Assembly (NCBI RefSeq): GCF_001691555.1
Contig: NZ_MAYN01000001.1
Coordinates: 62,001-126,000 of the forward strand
Origin: Pantoea eucrina
GTDB taxonomy: Bacteria; Pseudomonadota; Gammaproteobacteria; Enterobacterales; Enterobacteriaceae
Direction: 5' to 3'
DNA length: 64,000 nt
Below, one piece after another: positions 35,235 through 45,524 of this stretch. Every line of letters starts with the position of its first letter. Position 1 is the first letter of the stretch. The position numbers and the translations under genes are program-made. The notes beneath the pieces were generated by a model. The model worked only from the letters and a program-made list of their open reading frames with translations, was not told the origin of the DNA and ran no database searches.

Positions 35235-36620
35235 TCAAACAGGTTTGACGCCAGCGCCCAGCAGCGCCTGCTCAAATTTATCCAGGAATACGGCCAGCTC
35301 TTCGTTAGTGATAAGCAGGGACGGCAGCAGACGCAGCACAGAACCGTGACGGCCGCCGCGCTCCAGAATCAGGCCCGCTTCGAAGCATTTCTTCTGCAGC
35401 AGCGCAGAAAGCTCGCCATCTGCCGGGAAGCTGCCCATGTGGTCAGCCGGCTCATCGGGCTTAACGATTTCAATACCAATCATCATGCCCATGCCGCGAA
35501 TGTGACCGATAACCGGGAAGCGTTGCTGCATCTCTGCCAGCTGTGCTTTCAGCCACTCACCCTGTTCAGCGACTTTCGCAGCAATATTCTGCTCAGTCAG
35601 CACTTTCAGGGTAGCCAGACCGGTTGCCATCGCCAGCTGATTGCCGCGGAAGGTACCGGTATGGTGGCCCGGTGACCAGGCATCGAACTGCTTTTTAATG
35701 CCCAGCACAGCGAGTGGCAGGCCACCGCCAACCGCTTTTGACATCACGATGATGTCTGGTTCAATGCCGGCGTGTTCAAAGGCGAAGAATTTACCGGTGC
35801 GGGCAAAGCCTGCCTGAACTTCGTCCAGAATAAGCAGAATGCCGTGCTCCTGCGTGACTTTGCGGATGCGCTGCAGCCACTCAGCCGGAGCCGGGTTCAC
35901 ACCGCCTTCACCCTGAACCGCTTCCAGAATAACGGCTGCCGGTTTACGCACGCCGCTTTCTACGTCGTTAATCAGGTTGTCGAAGTAGTAGGTCAGCGCT
36001 TTCACGCCTGCGTCACCACCGATGCCCAGCGGGCAGCGATACTGGTGCGGGTAAGGCATAAACTGCACTTCCGGCATCATGCCGTTAACCGCTTCTTTTG
36101 GTGACAGGTTGCCGGTTACGGCGAGCGCACCGTGCGTCATGCCGTGATAGCCGCCTGAGAAACTGATAACACCGCTGCGGCCGGTAACTTTTTTCGCCAG
36201 CTTCAGTGCAGCCTCAACGGCGTCCGCGCCCGATGGGCCGGTAAACTGCAGGCAATACTCTTTGCCCTGGCCAGGCAGCAGAGAAAGCAGTGATTCAGAG
36301 AATTGATCTTTCAGCGGTGTGGTCAGATCAAGAGTATGTAACGGCAAGCCGCTGGTAATGACATTTTGGATGCTCTGCAGAACATCAGGGTGGTTATGAC
36401 CAAGTGCCAGCGTCCCTGCGCCAGCCAGACAGTCAAGATATTGCTTATTCTCAACATCCGTAATCCACACGCCGCTGGCTTTAGCGATAGCTAAAGGCAA
36501 TTTGCGCGGGTAACTCCTGACGTTTGATTCAAACTCAGCCTGACGGGCTAAGAATGCGTCGTTGTTTCCGTTGAATGAGCTGGCACCAAAATTATCAATA
36601 CGGACTTTATCCGTCATCAT
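35235..36620 (-). CDS. dat: Diaminobutyrate--2-oxoglutarate aminotransferase
   Basis: 461-residue PLP class-III transaminase that makes L-2,4-diaminobutyrate from aspartate semialdehyde and glutamate. Motifs: [56 protein letters not shown], and [43 protein letters not shown] contains the PLP Lys. The F-T-G-P-S-G form is typical of Dat rather than GabT. First gene of the operon with ddc; AGGAGAG precedes the start. The product 1,3-diaminopropane is a norspermidine precursor. Confidence 0.93.
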   Translation of the reverse strand: MMTDKVRIDNFGASSFNGNNDAFLARQAEFESNVRSYPRKLPLAIAKASGVWITDVENKQYLDCLAGAGTLALGHNHPDVLQSIQNVITSGLPLHTLDLTTPLKDQFSESLLSLLPGQGKEYCLQFTGPSGADAVEAALKLAKKVTGRSGVISFSGGYHGMTHGALAVTGNLSPKEAVNGMMPEVQFMPYPHQYRCPLGIGGDAGVKALTYYFDNLINDVESGVRKPAAVILEAVQGEGGVNPAPAEWLQRIRKVTQEHGILLILDEVQAGFARTGKFFAFEHAGIEPDIIVMSKAVGGGLPLAVLGIKKQFDAWSPGHHTGTFRGNQLAMATGLATLKVLTEQNIAAKVAEQGEWLKAQLAEMQQRFPVIGHIRGMGMMIGIEIVKPDEPADHMGSFPADGELSALLQKKCFEAGLILERGGRHGSVLRLLPSLLITNEELAVFLDKFEQALLGAGVKPV

Positions 36621-36703
36621 ATCTCTCCTTCAACCGGGGCTCGCAGTGGCTGGCCGATTGACTAATTGAACAAAAAAGTATCAGTAATGTAAAAAGCGCG
36701 GCC

Positions 36704-36732
36704 AATATAGAGCCTTTTTACTGACATCACAA
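36704..36732 (-). promoter_or_regulatory. Candidate sigma-70 promoter of dat-ddc
   Basis: On the minus strand TTGTGA, a 17-base spacer, then TATATT, about 85 bases upstream of the dat start. The -10 element matches consensus at five of six positions and the -35 at four. Confidence 0.5.
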
Positions 36733-36830
36733 TGATTAATTTTGTGTAGAATTGTTTATTCTTTTCATATACGAATCATAACGTTGGACAGAAACTGGCC
36801 GTTGTTATTTCTCTGCTAAAACGGTCAGGT

Positions 36831-37586
36831 TCAAATTATTGAATGAATAAAGAGACTTATGCCCGCCAGTGAAAGCCATGGACCAAACGGGATAAGGCGG
36901 CCAGGCTGCTGAAAACGCCATAATCTGACAAAGGTCACAAAAATCAGCGCGCTGCCACTGGCCATAATCAGCAGTACTGGCAGTGACGTCAAACCAAGCC
37001 AGGCACCCAGTGCTGCCAGTAATTTGGCATCTCCCTGTCCGACACCGGACTGGTTTCTCAGCAGCTGATAACACCAGCCAGTAAAACGCATCACGCCATA
37101 TCCGGCCGCAGCGCCTGTCACCGCATCATGGAGCGTGCCTGGTAATACATCAGCGCTATGCAATAACAGGCCGAGCCAGAGCAGCGGCAGCGTAATCGCA
37201 TCCGGCAGCAGCAGATGCGTCATATCGATAAGGGAGAGCGCCAGCAGTGCCCATGCCAGCAGCAGTGTGGCAATCAGCCGGCTGTCAGCGGGCAACAGCA
37301 CGATCAGCAGCAGGGAGAGCAGGAGTGTCGCGATCTCAGTAGCCGGATAACGGCAGCCGATCGGACTATGGCAATCGCGACACCGGCCGCGCAGCAAGAT
37401 CCAGCTCAGCACCGGAATCATGTCATACCAGCGCAGGGCGCGTTCACAATGTATGCAGCAGGATGAGGGCGTCAGCAGTGAGGTGAGCGTGGCCGCCTGT
37501 GCGATATGCCGCGGTAACCGATACACGACAACATTAATAAAGCTGCCAACGGCCAGCGTCAGCAGGGTAACCAGCAACATCACCAT
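36831..37586 (-). CDS. Type IV prepilin peptidase (A24 family)
   Basis: 251 residues with about eight hydrophobic helices. The N-terminal methyltransferase-like region has GSFINVVVYRLP and the two cysteine pairs in CIHCERALRWYDMIPVLSW...RCRDCHSPI. The aspartyl protease residues are in LIDMTHLLLPD and GVGQGDAKLLAALGAW (G-x-G-D). It cleaves and N-methylates type IV pilin and pseudopilin precursors. It stands alone here, with no pil or gsp genes beside it, so its substrate operon must lie elsewhere. AGGA supports the start. Confidence 0.92.
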   Translation of the reverse strand: MVMLLVTLLTLAVGSFINVVVYRLPRHIAQAATLTSLLTPSSCCIHCERALRWYDMIPVLSWILLRGRCRDCHSPIGCRYPATEIATLLLSLLLIVLLPADSRLIATLLLAWALLALSLIDMTHLLLPDAITLPLLWLGLLLHSADVLPGTLHDAVTGAAAGYGVMRFTGWCYQLLRNQSGVGQGDAKLLAALGAWLGLTSLPVLLIMASGSALIFVTFVRLWRFQQPGRLIPFGPWLSLAGISLFIHSII

Positions 37587-38045
37587 ATCGTCTTCCTGCT
37601 CTCATCATGTCATTAGCCTGCGAGCAACCTACCTCATCCTCTGGGGTAACGGGAGTGACAATACTCATTTTCAATAACTTGCAACGATCGTTGCGCGCCG
37701 GGTTCAGAAAAACAGCGTATCAAACCCGAATAACCGCTGCGCTTTTTGCTGCATCGCGCCCGGCACAATTATCAATCAATCCTCAACGCTGAAGAAGTTG
37801 GCTGAATAATCACCGCAAATTTAATGTTGCGTTAAGTTTTGCTGCTTATGGTGATTACGCAGGAAAAATAGCAGGCTGGCTAATGATTTGGCAGGCCGCA
37901 TCAGGAAGCGATAAACCCGGTAGCAGACAAAATGTCATGAGGTTTTTCGCCTGAACGCGTTGAAAGTACGTTGAGGTTGCGCGTGATAGCTGATGCAGGC
38001 TCTGGCCCTGCATCTGTATCAGAGCATAATTGATAAGGTGGATTT
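37587..38045. other. Intergenic region upstream of the arn operon
   Basis: 459 bases between the divergent prepilin peptidase and arnB. It contains the PmrA-like site at 37820-37836. A minus-strand 77-codon frame (37901-38134) overlaps arnB and has no family resemblance, so it is not called. Confidence 0.45.
37820..37836 (+). promoter_or_regulatory. Candidate PmrA box for the arn operon
   Basis: TTTAAT-GTTGC-GTTAAG fits the PmrA direct repeat (C/T)TTAA(G/T)-N5-(C/T)TTAA(G/T) at all but one position. It lies about 210 bases before arnB, further than usual. Confidence 0.35.
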
Positions 38046-39194
38046 ATGTCTTTCTTACCATTTTCACGCCCCGCTTTGGGCGAAGAAGAGCTGGCTGCCG
38101 TCAGGGCGGTATTTGCTTCTGGCTGGATTACCACTGGCCCGAAAAATGCCGAACTGGAGCAGGCTTTCTGTGAGCTGACCGGAAATCAGCATGCCATTGC
38201 CGTGAGTTCAGCCACCGCCGGCCTCCACGTCACGCTGCTGGCGCTGGGCATTCAGCCCGGAGATGAGGTCATTACTCCTTCACTGACCTGGGTCTCTACA
38301 CTCAATATCATTACGCTGCTGGGGGCCACGCCGGTCATGGTCGATGTTGATCGCCATACGCTGATGGTGACAGCAGAACAGATTGACGCGGCGATCACGC
38401 CACGCACCCGCGCGATTATTCCGGTGCATTACGCCGGTGCGCCGGTTGATCTTGCGTCAATCTGTGCGCTGGGCGAGCGCTATGGCATCCCGGTAATCGA
38501 AGACGCTGCACACGCAATCGGCTGCCACTATGACAGCCAGCATGTCGGACAGCGCGGCACGGCAATCTTTTCACTGCACGCCATTAAAAATATTACCTGT
38601 GCCGAAGGCGGGATTGTTGTGACGGATGATGATGACCTGGCCGACCGGATACGCAGCCTGAAGTTTCACGGACTGGGCGTGGATGCCTGGGATCGCGATA
38701 CGCACGGGCGAAAACCGCAGGCAGAGGTGATCGCGCCTGGTTTTAAATACAATCTGCCGGATATCAACGCCGCTATTGCGCTGGTCCAGCTCGGCAAGCT
38801 TGCCGATATCAACCGCCGTCGCCGGACGATTGCGCAGCGTTACCTGCAGGCGCTGGCGGATACGCCTTTTCTGCCCCTGAAACAGCCTGACTGGCCACAT
38901 CTGCACGCCTGGCATCTGTTTATCATCCGCGTCGATGAAGCCACCTGCGGCATCAGTCGCAATGCGCTGATGGAGGCATTGAAAGCAGAGCAGATCGGCA
39001 CCGGCCTTCATTTCCGTGCGGCGCATACGCATAAATATTACCGGGAACGTTATCCGCATCTTAGCCTGCCTGACACGGAATGGAACAGCGAACGTATCTG
39101 CTCGCTCCCGCTGTTTCCCGATATGCAGGACGAGGATGTGAGCCGGGTAATCAGCGCGCTGCGCACGCTGGCAGGAGGCCGTCATGCTGGATGA
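38046..39194 (+). CDS. arnB: UDP-4-amino-4-deoxy-L-arabinose--oxoglutarate aminotransferase
   Basis: 382 residues, DegT/DnrJ/EryC1 sugar aminotransferase fold. [19 protein letters not shown] is the typical ArnB start. [24 protein letters not shown] and [10 protein letters not shown] follow, and [21 protein letters not shown] contains the PLP Lys. It aminates UDP-4-ketopentose from ArnA to UDP-L-Ara4N. First gene of a complete arnBCADTEF operon; it overlaps arnC by 11 bases. Confidence 0.97.
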   Translation: MSFLPFSRPALGEEELAAVRAVFASGWITTGPKNAELEQAFCELTGNQHAIAVSSATAGLHVTLLALGIQPGDEVITPSLTWVSTLNIITLLGATPVMVDVDRHTLMVTAEQIDAAITPRTRAIIPVHYAGAPVDLASICALGERYGIPVIEDAAHAIGCHYDSQHVGQRGTAIFSLHAIKNITCAEGGIVVTDDDDLADRIRSLKFHGLGVDAWDRDTHGRKPQAEVIAPGFKYNLPDINAAIALVQLGKLADINRRRRTIAQRYLQALADTPFLPLKQPDWPHLHAWHLFIIRVDEATCGISRNALMEALKAEQIGTGLHFRAAHTHKYYRERYPHLSLPDTEWNSERICSLPLFPDMQDEDVSRVISALRTLAGGRHAG

Positions 39195-40170
39195 AAAACC
39201 GCTTCAGAAAATCTCTGTGGTAATTCCGGTTTATAACGAAGAGGAGAGTTTGCCGGAGCTGGTACGCCGTACCAGCGCGGCCTGCGGCACGCTGGGCCTG
39301 AACTATGAGATCCTGCTGGTGGATGACGGCAGCAGCGACCGCTCGGCGCAGATGATCGCCGATGCTGCTGACATGCCAGGAAGTCACGTAGTGGGCGTTC
39401 TGCTTAACCGAAACTATGGTCAGCACTCGGCGATAATGGCGGGCTTCGCACACGTGTCAGGCGACCTGATTATCACGCTGGACGCCGATCTGCAGAACCC
39501 GCCGGAAGAGATCCCGGCACTGGTGAAGGCGGCGCAGCAGGGCTATGACGTGGTCGGCACCGTCCGCCAGAACCGGCAGGATAGCTGGTTTCGCAAACGC
39601 GCCTCACGCGCTATTAATAAGCTGATCCAGCGCGTCACCGGCAAAGCGATGGGCGATTACGGCTGCATGCTGCGCGCCTATCGCCGGCACATTGTCGACG
39701 CCATGCTCAACTGCCATGAACGCAGCACCTTTATTCCCATTCTGGCCAATACCTTTGCCCGCCGCACTATCGAACTCCCGGTCGCACACGCTGAGCGTGA
39801 ATTTGGCGATTCCAAATACAGCGTCATGAAACTCATCAATCTGATGTATGACCTGGTGACCTGTCTGACCACGACGCCGCTGCGCCTGCTCAGCATCATC
39901 GGCAGTCTGATTGCGCTGGCGGGCTTTGCCTTTTCAATACTGCTGGTGATCTTACGCCTGTTTTTTGGCGCCAGCTGGGCCGGCGACGGCCTGTTTATGC
40001 TGTTTGCGGTGCTGTTTATTTTTGTCGGTGCGCAGTTTATCGGGATGGGCCTGCTGGGCGAGTACATCGGGCGTATCTACAACGATGTACGCGCACGGCC
40101 GCGCTATTTCATTCAGCGGGTGATCCACCCGCAGCACGAAACCTCTCAGGTTCAGGAAATCAAATCATGA
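39184..40170 (+). CDS. arnC: Undecaprenyl-phosphate 4-deoxy-4-formamido-L-arabinose transferase
   Basis: 328-residue GT2 glycosyltransferase. [18 protein letters not shown] (about 11-28), [11 protein letters not shown] and [18 protein letters not shown] form the donor site; two C-terminal transmembrane helices (about 235-255 and 270-290) anchor it. It moves formylated Ara4N from UDP to undecaprenyl phosphate on the inner membrane. It overlaps arnB and arnA, consistent with coupled translation. Confidence 0.97.
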   Translation: MLDEKPLQKISVVIPVYNEEESLPELVRRTSAACGTLGLNYEILLVDDGSSDRSAQMIADAADMPGSHVVGVLLNRNYGQHSAIMAGFAHVSGDLIITLDADLQNPPEEIPALVKAAQQGYDVVGTVRQNRQDSWFRKRASRAINKLIQRVTGKAMGDYGCMLRAYRRHIVDAMLNCHERSTFIPILANTFARRTIELPVAHAEREFGDSKYSVMKLINLMYDLVTCLTTTPLRLLSIIGSLIALAGFAFSILLVILRLFFGASWAGDGLFMLFAVLFIFVGAQFIGMGLLGEYIGRIYNDVRARPRYFIQRVIHPQHETSQVQEIKS

Positions 40171-42146
40171 AAACAGTTGTTTTTGCCTATGCGGAAATGG
40201 GTTGCGCAGGAATCAACGCGCTGCTGAAAGCGGGTTTTGAGATCACAGCGATCTTTACGCACACCGACACCGCTGCAGAGAGCCATTTTTTTGATTCCGT
40301 CGCACGTCTCGCCGCTGAGCGCGGCATTCCGGTGCATGCGCCTGAAGAGGTTAATCATCCTTTATGGCTTGAACGTATCCGGGCACTGGAGCCTGATTAC
40401 ATTTTCTCTTTTTATTACCGGGCGATGCTGAGCGACGCTATCCTGGGATGTGCGGCACAGGGGGCGTTCAACCTGCACGGCTCGCTGCTGCCTGCCTATC
40501 GCGGTCGCGCACCGCTTAACTGGGTACTGGTTAATGGCGAAACGGAAACTGGCGTGACGCTGCATCGTATGGTGAGCCGGGCCGATGCCGGTGACATTGT
40601 CACGCAGGAGCGGGTCACCATTGATGAACAGGATGATGCGCTGACGCTGCACCGTAAGCTGGTCGCCTGTGCCACGCAGCTGCTGGAAGGTGCGCTCCCG
40701 GCGCTGAAGCGGGGTGAGGTCGTTGCCCGGCCGCAGGATGAGCGGCAGGCCACCCGCGTGGGACGCCGTACGCCGGAAGATGGACGTATCCGGTGGGAAC
40801 AGAGCGCACGGCAGGTGAATAACCTGGTGCGCGCGGTCACCTGGCCATGGCCCGGCGCATTTGCCTTTGCCGGTACGGTAAAGTTTATGGTGTGGAAAGG
40901 GCGTGTGCATACCGGCACGCCTGTTGCCAGAGCCGGGACCGTGCTCTCGGTTGATCCGCTGCAGGTCGCCTGCGGCGAGGGGGCGCTGGAGATCGTCACC
41001 GGCCAGTGTGATAACGGCGTATTTATGAATGGCAGTCAGCTGGCGCAAAGCCTGGGACTGGTTCCCGGCGCGCTGCTTTACTCTGAGCCGGTGGCCGCTG
41101 TGAAACGCCGTACGCGGGTACTGATCCTCGGTGTGAACGGCTTTATCGGCAATCATCTGACTGAACGTCTGCTGCAGGATGATAACTTTGAGGTCTATGG
41201 GCTGGATATCGGCTCTGATGCGATAAGTCGTTTTCTCAGCGAGCCGCGTTTTCACTTTGTTGAGGGCGACATCAGTATCCACTCTGAATGGATTGAATAT
41301 CACATCAAGAAGTGTGACGTGGTGCTGCCACTGGTGGCGATCGCCACGCCCATCGAGTACACCCGTAACCCGCTGCGGGTGTTTGAACTCGATTTTGAAG
41401 AGAACCTGAAAATCATTCGCGACTGCGTCAGGTATAAGAAGCGCATTATCTTCCCTTCTACGTCTGAAGTTTACGGTATGTGTACCGATCGGCATTTTGA
41501 CGAGGATAGCTCCAACCTGGTCGTTGGCCCGATCAATAAACAGCGCTGGATCTACTCGGTTTCCAAACAGCTGCTCGATCGGGTGCTATGGGCCTATGGT
41601 GAAAAAGAGGGCCTGCGCTTTACGCTGTTCCGCCCCTTTAACTGGATGGGACCCCGGCTCGATAACCTTAATGCTGCACGCATTGGCAGCTCCCGCGCCA
41701 TCACCCAGCTGATCCTCAATCTGGTAGAAGGATCGCCCATTAAGCTGGTGGATGGCGGGGCGCAGAAGCGCTGTTTCACCGATATCCGCGACGGGATTGA
41801 AGCGCTGTTTCGCATCATTGAAAACCGCAACGACAACTGCGACGGGCAGATCATCAATATCGGTAATCCGGAAAATGAAGCCAGTATCCGCGAGCTGGCA
41901 GAGCATCTGCTGAGCAGCTTTGAACGTCATCCGCTGCGCGACCGTTTCCCGCCGTTTGCCGGATTTCGCGAAGTGGAAAGCAGCAGCTACTACGGCAAAG
42001 GGTATCAGGATGTCGAGCACCGCAAGCCGTCGATAAAAAATGCGCGCCGGCTGCTGAACTGGACACCCGACGTGGATATGGATACCACCATCGATAACAC
42101 GCTGGATTTCTTTCTGCGCACCGCTGAACTGCAGGAGAAGCCATGA
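40167..42146 (+). CDS. arnA: Bifunctional UDP-L-Ara4N formyltransferase/UDP-glucuronate dehydrogenase
   Basis: 659 residues, the normal two-domain length. The N-terminal formyltransferase (1-300) has [19 protein letters not shown] with the catalytic Asn and His, and RADAGDIV with the Asp. The C-terminal decarboxylase (315-655) has [14 protein letters not shown] for NAD binding and FPSTSEVYG with the Ser and catalytic Glu; the Tyr-Lys pair is in [11 protein letters not shown]. It oxidatively decarboxylates UDP-glucuronate and later formylates UDP-Ara4N. ATGA overlaps on both sides link it with arnC and arnD. Confidence 0.97.
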   Translation: MKTVVFAYAEMGCAGINALLKAGFEITAIFTHTDTAAESHFFDSVARLAAERGIPVHAPEEVNHPLWLERIRALEPDYIFSFYYRAMLSDAILGCAAQGAFNLHGSLLPAYRGRAPLNWVLVNGETETGVTLHRMVSRADAGDIVTQERVTIDEQDDALTLHRKLVACATQLLEGALPALKRGEVVARPQDERQATRVGRRTPEDGRIRWEQSARQVNNLVRAVTWPWPGAFAFAGTVKFMVWKGRVHTGTPVARAGTVLSVDPLQVACGEGALEIVTGQCDNGVFMNGSQLAQSLGLVPGALLYSEPVAAVKRRTRVLILGVNGFIGNHLTERLLQDDNFEVYGLDIGSDAISRFLSEPRFHFVEGDISIHSEWIEYHIKKCDVVLPLVAIATPIEYTRNPLRVFELDFEENLKIIRDCVRYKKRIIFPSTSEVYGMCTDRHFDEDSSNLVVGPINKQRWIYSVSKQLLDRVLWAYGEKEGLRFTLFRPFNWMGPRLDNLNAARIGSSRAITQLILNLVEGSPIKLVDGGAQKRCFTDIRDGIEALFRIIENRNDNCDGQIINIGNPENEASIRELAEHLLSSFERHPLRDRFPPFAGFREVESSSYYGKGYQDVEHRKPSIKNARRLLNWTPDVDMDTTIDNTLDFFLRTAELQEKP

Positions 42147-43033
42147 AAAAAGTGGGGCTGCGGGTCGATGTTGATACCTGGCGCGGCACCCGGCTGGGCG
42201 TCCCGGCGCTGCTGGAGCAATTCAGCCTGCATCAGCTGCAGGCGAGTTTTTTCTTCAGCGTCGGGCCGGATAATATGGGGCGCCATGTGTGGCGCCTGCT
42301 CAAGCCGCGCTTTTTCTGGAAAATGGTGCGCTCCCGCGCGGCGTCGCTCTATGGCTGGGATATTCTGCTGGCGGGTACCGCCTGGCCAGGGCGTCATATT
42401 GGTCGCGGCCAGGCGGACATTATTCGCGCCACCGCCGATCATCATGAAGTTGGCCTGCACGCCTGGGATCACTTTGCCTGGCAGACCTGGGCGGGCGTCT
42501 GGTCAGAACAGCGGCTGGCTCAGGAAATAAGCCGGGGTCAACAGGCGCTGGACGCGCTGACAGGTGACGGTGTCACCTGCTCGGCGGTTGCCGGCTGGCG
42601 TGCGGACAGCCGGATTATTGCCGCAAAAGAGCCCTTTCATTTCCGCTACAACAGCGACTGCCGCGGCAGCGGTCCGTTTATCCCGCTACTGCCTGACGGC
42701 ACGGAAGGCACGGTACAGATCCCGGTCACGCTGCCCACCTGGGATGAAGTGGTGGGGCATCAGGTAAGCGCAGCACGCTTCAACGATTTTATTCTGGAGC
42801 GGATGCAGCATGCCGCAGGTACACCGGTCTATACCATTCATGCCGAAGTCGAAGGGATAGCTGCGCGCGACGCTTTCAGCAATCTGCTCGACCGCGCCCG
42901 GCAGGCCGGTATTCACTTCTGTCCGCTCAGTGAGCTGCTGCCTGCCGACCTTTCCATGCTGCCACGTGCCCCTGTGGTACGAGGCAGTATCGCCGGTCGG
43001 GAAGGGTGGCTGGGCTGCCAGGCTGCAAACTAA
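42143..43033 (+). CDS. arnD: 4-deoxy-4-formamido-L-arabinose-phosphoundecaprenol deformylase
   Basis: 296 residues, NodB-type polysaccharide deacetylase fold. [21 protein letters not shown] (about 4-24) contains the metal Asp pair. [14 protein letters not shown] carries the metal His. WRADSRI and FRYNSDCRG follow. It removes the formyl group from the lipid carrier so that Ara4N can be flipped and transferred. It overlaps arnA by 4 bases; arnT begins 13 bases after its stop. Confidence 0.96.
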   Translation: MKKVGLRVDVDTWRGTRLGVPALLEQFSLHQLQASFFFSVGPDNMGRHVWRLLKPRFFWKMVRSRAASLYGWDILLAGTAWPGRHIGRGQADIIRATADHHEVGLHAWDHFAWQTWAGVWSEQRLAQEISRGQQALDALTGDGVTCSAVAGWRADSRIIAAKEPFHFRYNSDCRGSGPFIPLLPDGTEGTVQIPVTLPTWDEVVGHQVSAARFNDFILERMQHAAGTPVYTIHAEVEGIAARDAFSNLLDRARQAGIHFCPLSELLPADLSMLPRAPVVRGSIAGREGWLGCQAAN

Positions 43034-43046
43034 ACAGGGCGTTCTG

Positions 43047-44702
43047 ATGCGTACAGGAACAAAAACCACACTGCTTTTGATGCTCTTTACGCTCTACTAT
43101 CTGTTGCCGGTGCCGTTTCGCGACCTCTGGCAGCCTGATGAGCTGCGTTACGCGGAAATAAGCCGTGAAATGATTGTCAGCGGTAACTGGGTTGTGCCGC
43201 ACTTTTTTACGTTGCGCTATTTTGAAAAACCCATCGCCGGCTACTGGATAAACAATCTGGGTCAGCTGGTGTTTGGCCACACTAATTTTGGCGTGCGCGC
43301 TGGCGCGCTGTTCAGCACCTTTGGCAGCGGCCTGCTGATTTTCTGGCTTGGATGCCGGATGTTTGCCAGTCGTAACGTCGCGCTGCTGGGCAGTGTCGTT
43401 TTTATGACCTCGCTGCTGGTTTATGGCATTGGCACTTACGCCGTGCTGGACCCGATTCTGATGCTGTGGCTGACGGGGGCAATGTGCAGCTTCTGGTATG
43501 CAGCTCAGGCACGCACATTCCGGCAACGGTTCTCCGGCTATCTGCTGCTGGGGGCGGCCTGCGGCATGGGGTTTATGACAAAAGGCTTTCTGGCACTTGC
43601 AGTCCCGGCGCTGGCAATTGTGCCGTGGATGGTGTGGCAGCGTCGCGTTATGGAGCTGCTGCGCTGGGGGCCGCTGGCGCTGCTGACCGCTGTGCTGCTC
43701 AGCCTGCCGTGGGCGCTGGCGATAGCGCAGCAGGCGGGAGATTTCTGGCACTACTTTTTCTGGGTTGAGCATATTCAGCGTTTTGCTGAAGAGAATGCGC
43801 AGCACAAAGCGCCTTTCTGGTATTACCTGCCGGTGCTGGTTGCGGGCGCGCTGCCCTGGCTGGGGCTGCTGCCCGGCGCGCTGATAAGCGGCTGGCAGCA
43901 GCGCCGCCAGCAGGCAGGCATGCTCTATTTACTGTGCTGGGTCGTTCTGCCGCTGCTGTTTTTCAGTATTGCTAAAGGCAAACTGCCCACCTATATCCTG
44001 CCCTGTTTCGCCCCGCTGAGTCTGCTGATGGCACGTTATGCGCTGGGTAACAGCGCACGATTAAGCACCGCGCTGCGTCTCAACGGCTGGATAAACCTGA
44101 TGTTTGGCGCGCTGACCGCGCTGACGGTGATAAGCGTACTGGCGCCCTGGGGGCTGGCACACCGGCCGCTCTACAGCAGCGACGAGAAGCTGCGCGCCTC
44201 TCTGGCCGCGCTGGCGTTTACCGGCTGGGCGCTGGCGGCAGGTGTCAGCCTGCATACCCGGCGCTGGCAGCTGGCAGCGCTCTGCCCGCTGGCGCTGGCG
44301 CTGCTGGTGGGATTCGCCATTCCCGAGCGAATACGGGACGCCAAACAGCCGCAGAACTTTGTCCGTAACATAGCGGATCAGCTTACGCACAGTCGCTATA
44401 TTCTGGCAGATAACCCCGGCGTCGCCTCTGCGATTGCCTGGCAGCTTAAGCGCAGCGATATGATTTTTTATACGTCCAAAGGCGAACTGGAATATGGCCT
44501 CAGCTATGCCGATGCCCGGAAACGTTACGTTGCGGATGCAGATTTTGCCGACTGGCTGCGGATTCATCGCAGAAAGGGGGATGTCGCGCTGGTACTGATG
44601 CTGGATGCCGGACAGAAAACGCCCGATGCGGCGCTGCCGGTGCCGGATGAGATCTGGCAGCAGGGCCGGCTGGTCTGGTACGGATACCGCCACGCGCCAT
44701 GA
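43047..44702 (+). CDS. arnT: Undecaprenyl phosphate-alpha-L-Ara4N transferase
   Basis: 551-residue GT83 integral membrane enzyme that moves L-Ara4N onto lipid A, giving resistance to polymyxin and cationic peptides. The start at 43047 gives the usual N-terminus leading to FRDLWQPDELRYAEISREM (about 24-42), the periplasmic loop with the catalytic Asp-Glu pair. About 12 hydrophobic helices follow, including LLGAACGMGFMTKGFLALAVPAL, and there is a soluble C-terminal tail. An in-frame longer start would run inside arnD. It overlaps arnE by 4 bases. Confidence 0.96.
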   Translation: MRTGTKTTLLLMLFTLYYLLPVPFRDLWQPDELRYAEISREMIVSGNWVVPHFFTLRYFEKPIAGYWINNLGQLVFGHTNFGVRAGALFSTFGSGLLIFWLGCRMFASRNVALLGSVVFMTSLLVYGIGTYAVLDPILMLWLTGAMCSFWYAAQARTFRQRFSGYLLLGAACGMGFMTKGFLALAVPALAIVPWMVWQRRVMELLRWGPLALLTAVLLSLPWALAIAQQAGDFWHYFFWVEHIQRFAEENAQHKAPFWYYLPVLVAGALPWLGLLPGALISGWQQRRQQAGMLYLLCWVVLPLLFFSIAKGKLPTYILPCFAPLSLLMARYALGNSARLSTALRLNGWINLMFGALTALTVISVLAPWGLAHRPLYSSDEKLRASLAALAFTGWALAAGVSLHTRRWQLAALCPLALALLVGFAIPERIRDAKQPQNFVRNIADQLTHSRYILADNPGVASAIAWQLKRSDMIFYTSKGELEYGLSYADARKRYVADADFADWLRIHRRKGDVALVLMLDAGQKTPDAALPVPDEIWQQGRLVWYGYRHAP

Positions 44703-45031
44703 ACCTGCTGCTGATTGTTCTGGTCAGCCTGCTCAGCTGTGCAGCTCAGCTGTGTCAGAAGCAGGCAGCGCTGGTAGCGTCAGACGCTCCGCGCAGGCGC
44801 ATGGTGCTCTGGCTCGCGCTCAGCCTGCTGCTGCCTGGAATGGCGATGCTGCTTTGGTTGCAGGTATTGCGCAGTGTGCCGGTCAGCCAGGCGTATCCGA
44901 TGCTCAGCCTTAACTTTGTGCTGGTTGCCGCAGCGGCACGCCTGATCTGGCGCGAAGCCTGTACGCTGCAGCAGTGGCTGGGCACGCTGCTGATTGTCGC
45001 AGGGGTGGCTTTGATGGGGAGCCAGCTATGA
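44699..45031 (+). CDS. arnE: Ara4N-phosphoundecaprenol flippase subunit ArnE
   Basis: 110 residues with four transmembrane helices, an SMR/EmrE-like half transporter. LLIVLVSLLSCAAQLCQKQA and SVPVSQAYPMLSLNFVLVA are the family signatures. With ArnF it flips the Ara4N lipid to the periplasmic face. It is joined to arnT and arnF by ATGA overlaps. Confidence 0.94.
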   Translation: MNLLLIVLVSLLSCAAQLCQKQAALVASDAPRRRMVLWLALSLLLPGMAMLLWLQVLRSVPVSQAYPMLSLNFVLVAAAARLIWREACTLQQWLGTLLIVAGVALMGSQL

Positions 45032-45402
45032 AAGGCACCGGTCTGGCACTCTGCAGCGTAGTACTGGTGACGCTGGCGCAGCTGATGCTGCGCGGCGCGA
45101 TGATGAGCTTTCCTGCGTTCAGCGCGCTGCTGCATGGCGGCGCGCGCCCTGCGTTAATGCTCTGCGCGGGCCTCGCCGCCTACGGGGTGTCGATGCTGTG
45201 CTGGCTTGTGGCGCTGCGCTACCAGCCGCTCAACCGGCTCTATCCGTTACTCAGTCTGAGCTATGTACTGGTCTGGCTGGCTGCTGTTGTACTGCCGTGG
45301 TTTCATGAGCCCTTTCGCTGGAGCAGTCTGGCGGGCGTGGTGCTGATTGTGGTGGGCTTACTGGTGATATCGCTGCCGCGCAGTAAAAAACCGGGCTGCT
45401 GA
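45028..45402 (+). CDS. arnF: Ara4N-phosphoundecaprenol flippase subunit ArnF
   Basis: 124 residues from the ATG at 45028, with four transmembrane helices. LALCSVVLVTLAQLMLRGAM and LRYQPLNRLYPLLSLSYVLVWLAAVVLPW match ArnF. It is the partner of ArnE and the last arn gene; it ends in a basic RSKKPGC tail. No clear terminator follows within the 120-base gap. Confidence 0.94.
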   Translation: MKGTGLALCSVVLVTLAQLMLRGAMMSFPAFSALLHGGARPALMLCAGLAAYGVSMLCWLVALRYQPLNRLYPLLSLSYVLVWLAAVVLPWFHEPFRWSSLAGVVLIVVGLLVISLPRSKKPGC

Positions 45403-45524
45403 TATGCACTCAGGCAGCAGGATACAAGCTGATGTAAATCACTCAAAGAAGCAGCGGAGCCGGTCAGCCTGATGTTTTAGTATCCCTTCAGTTGCCTTCC
45501 AACCCGTACGCATCAGGACTGAAT

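Noticed and set aside
40362..41495. 377-codon minus-strand ORF over arnA
   Set aside because: Antisense shadow of the bifunctional ArnA gene.
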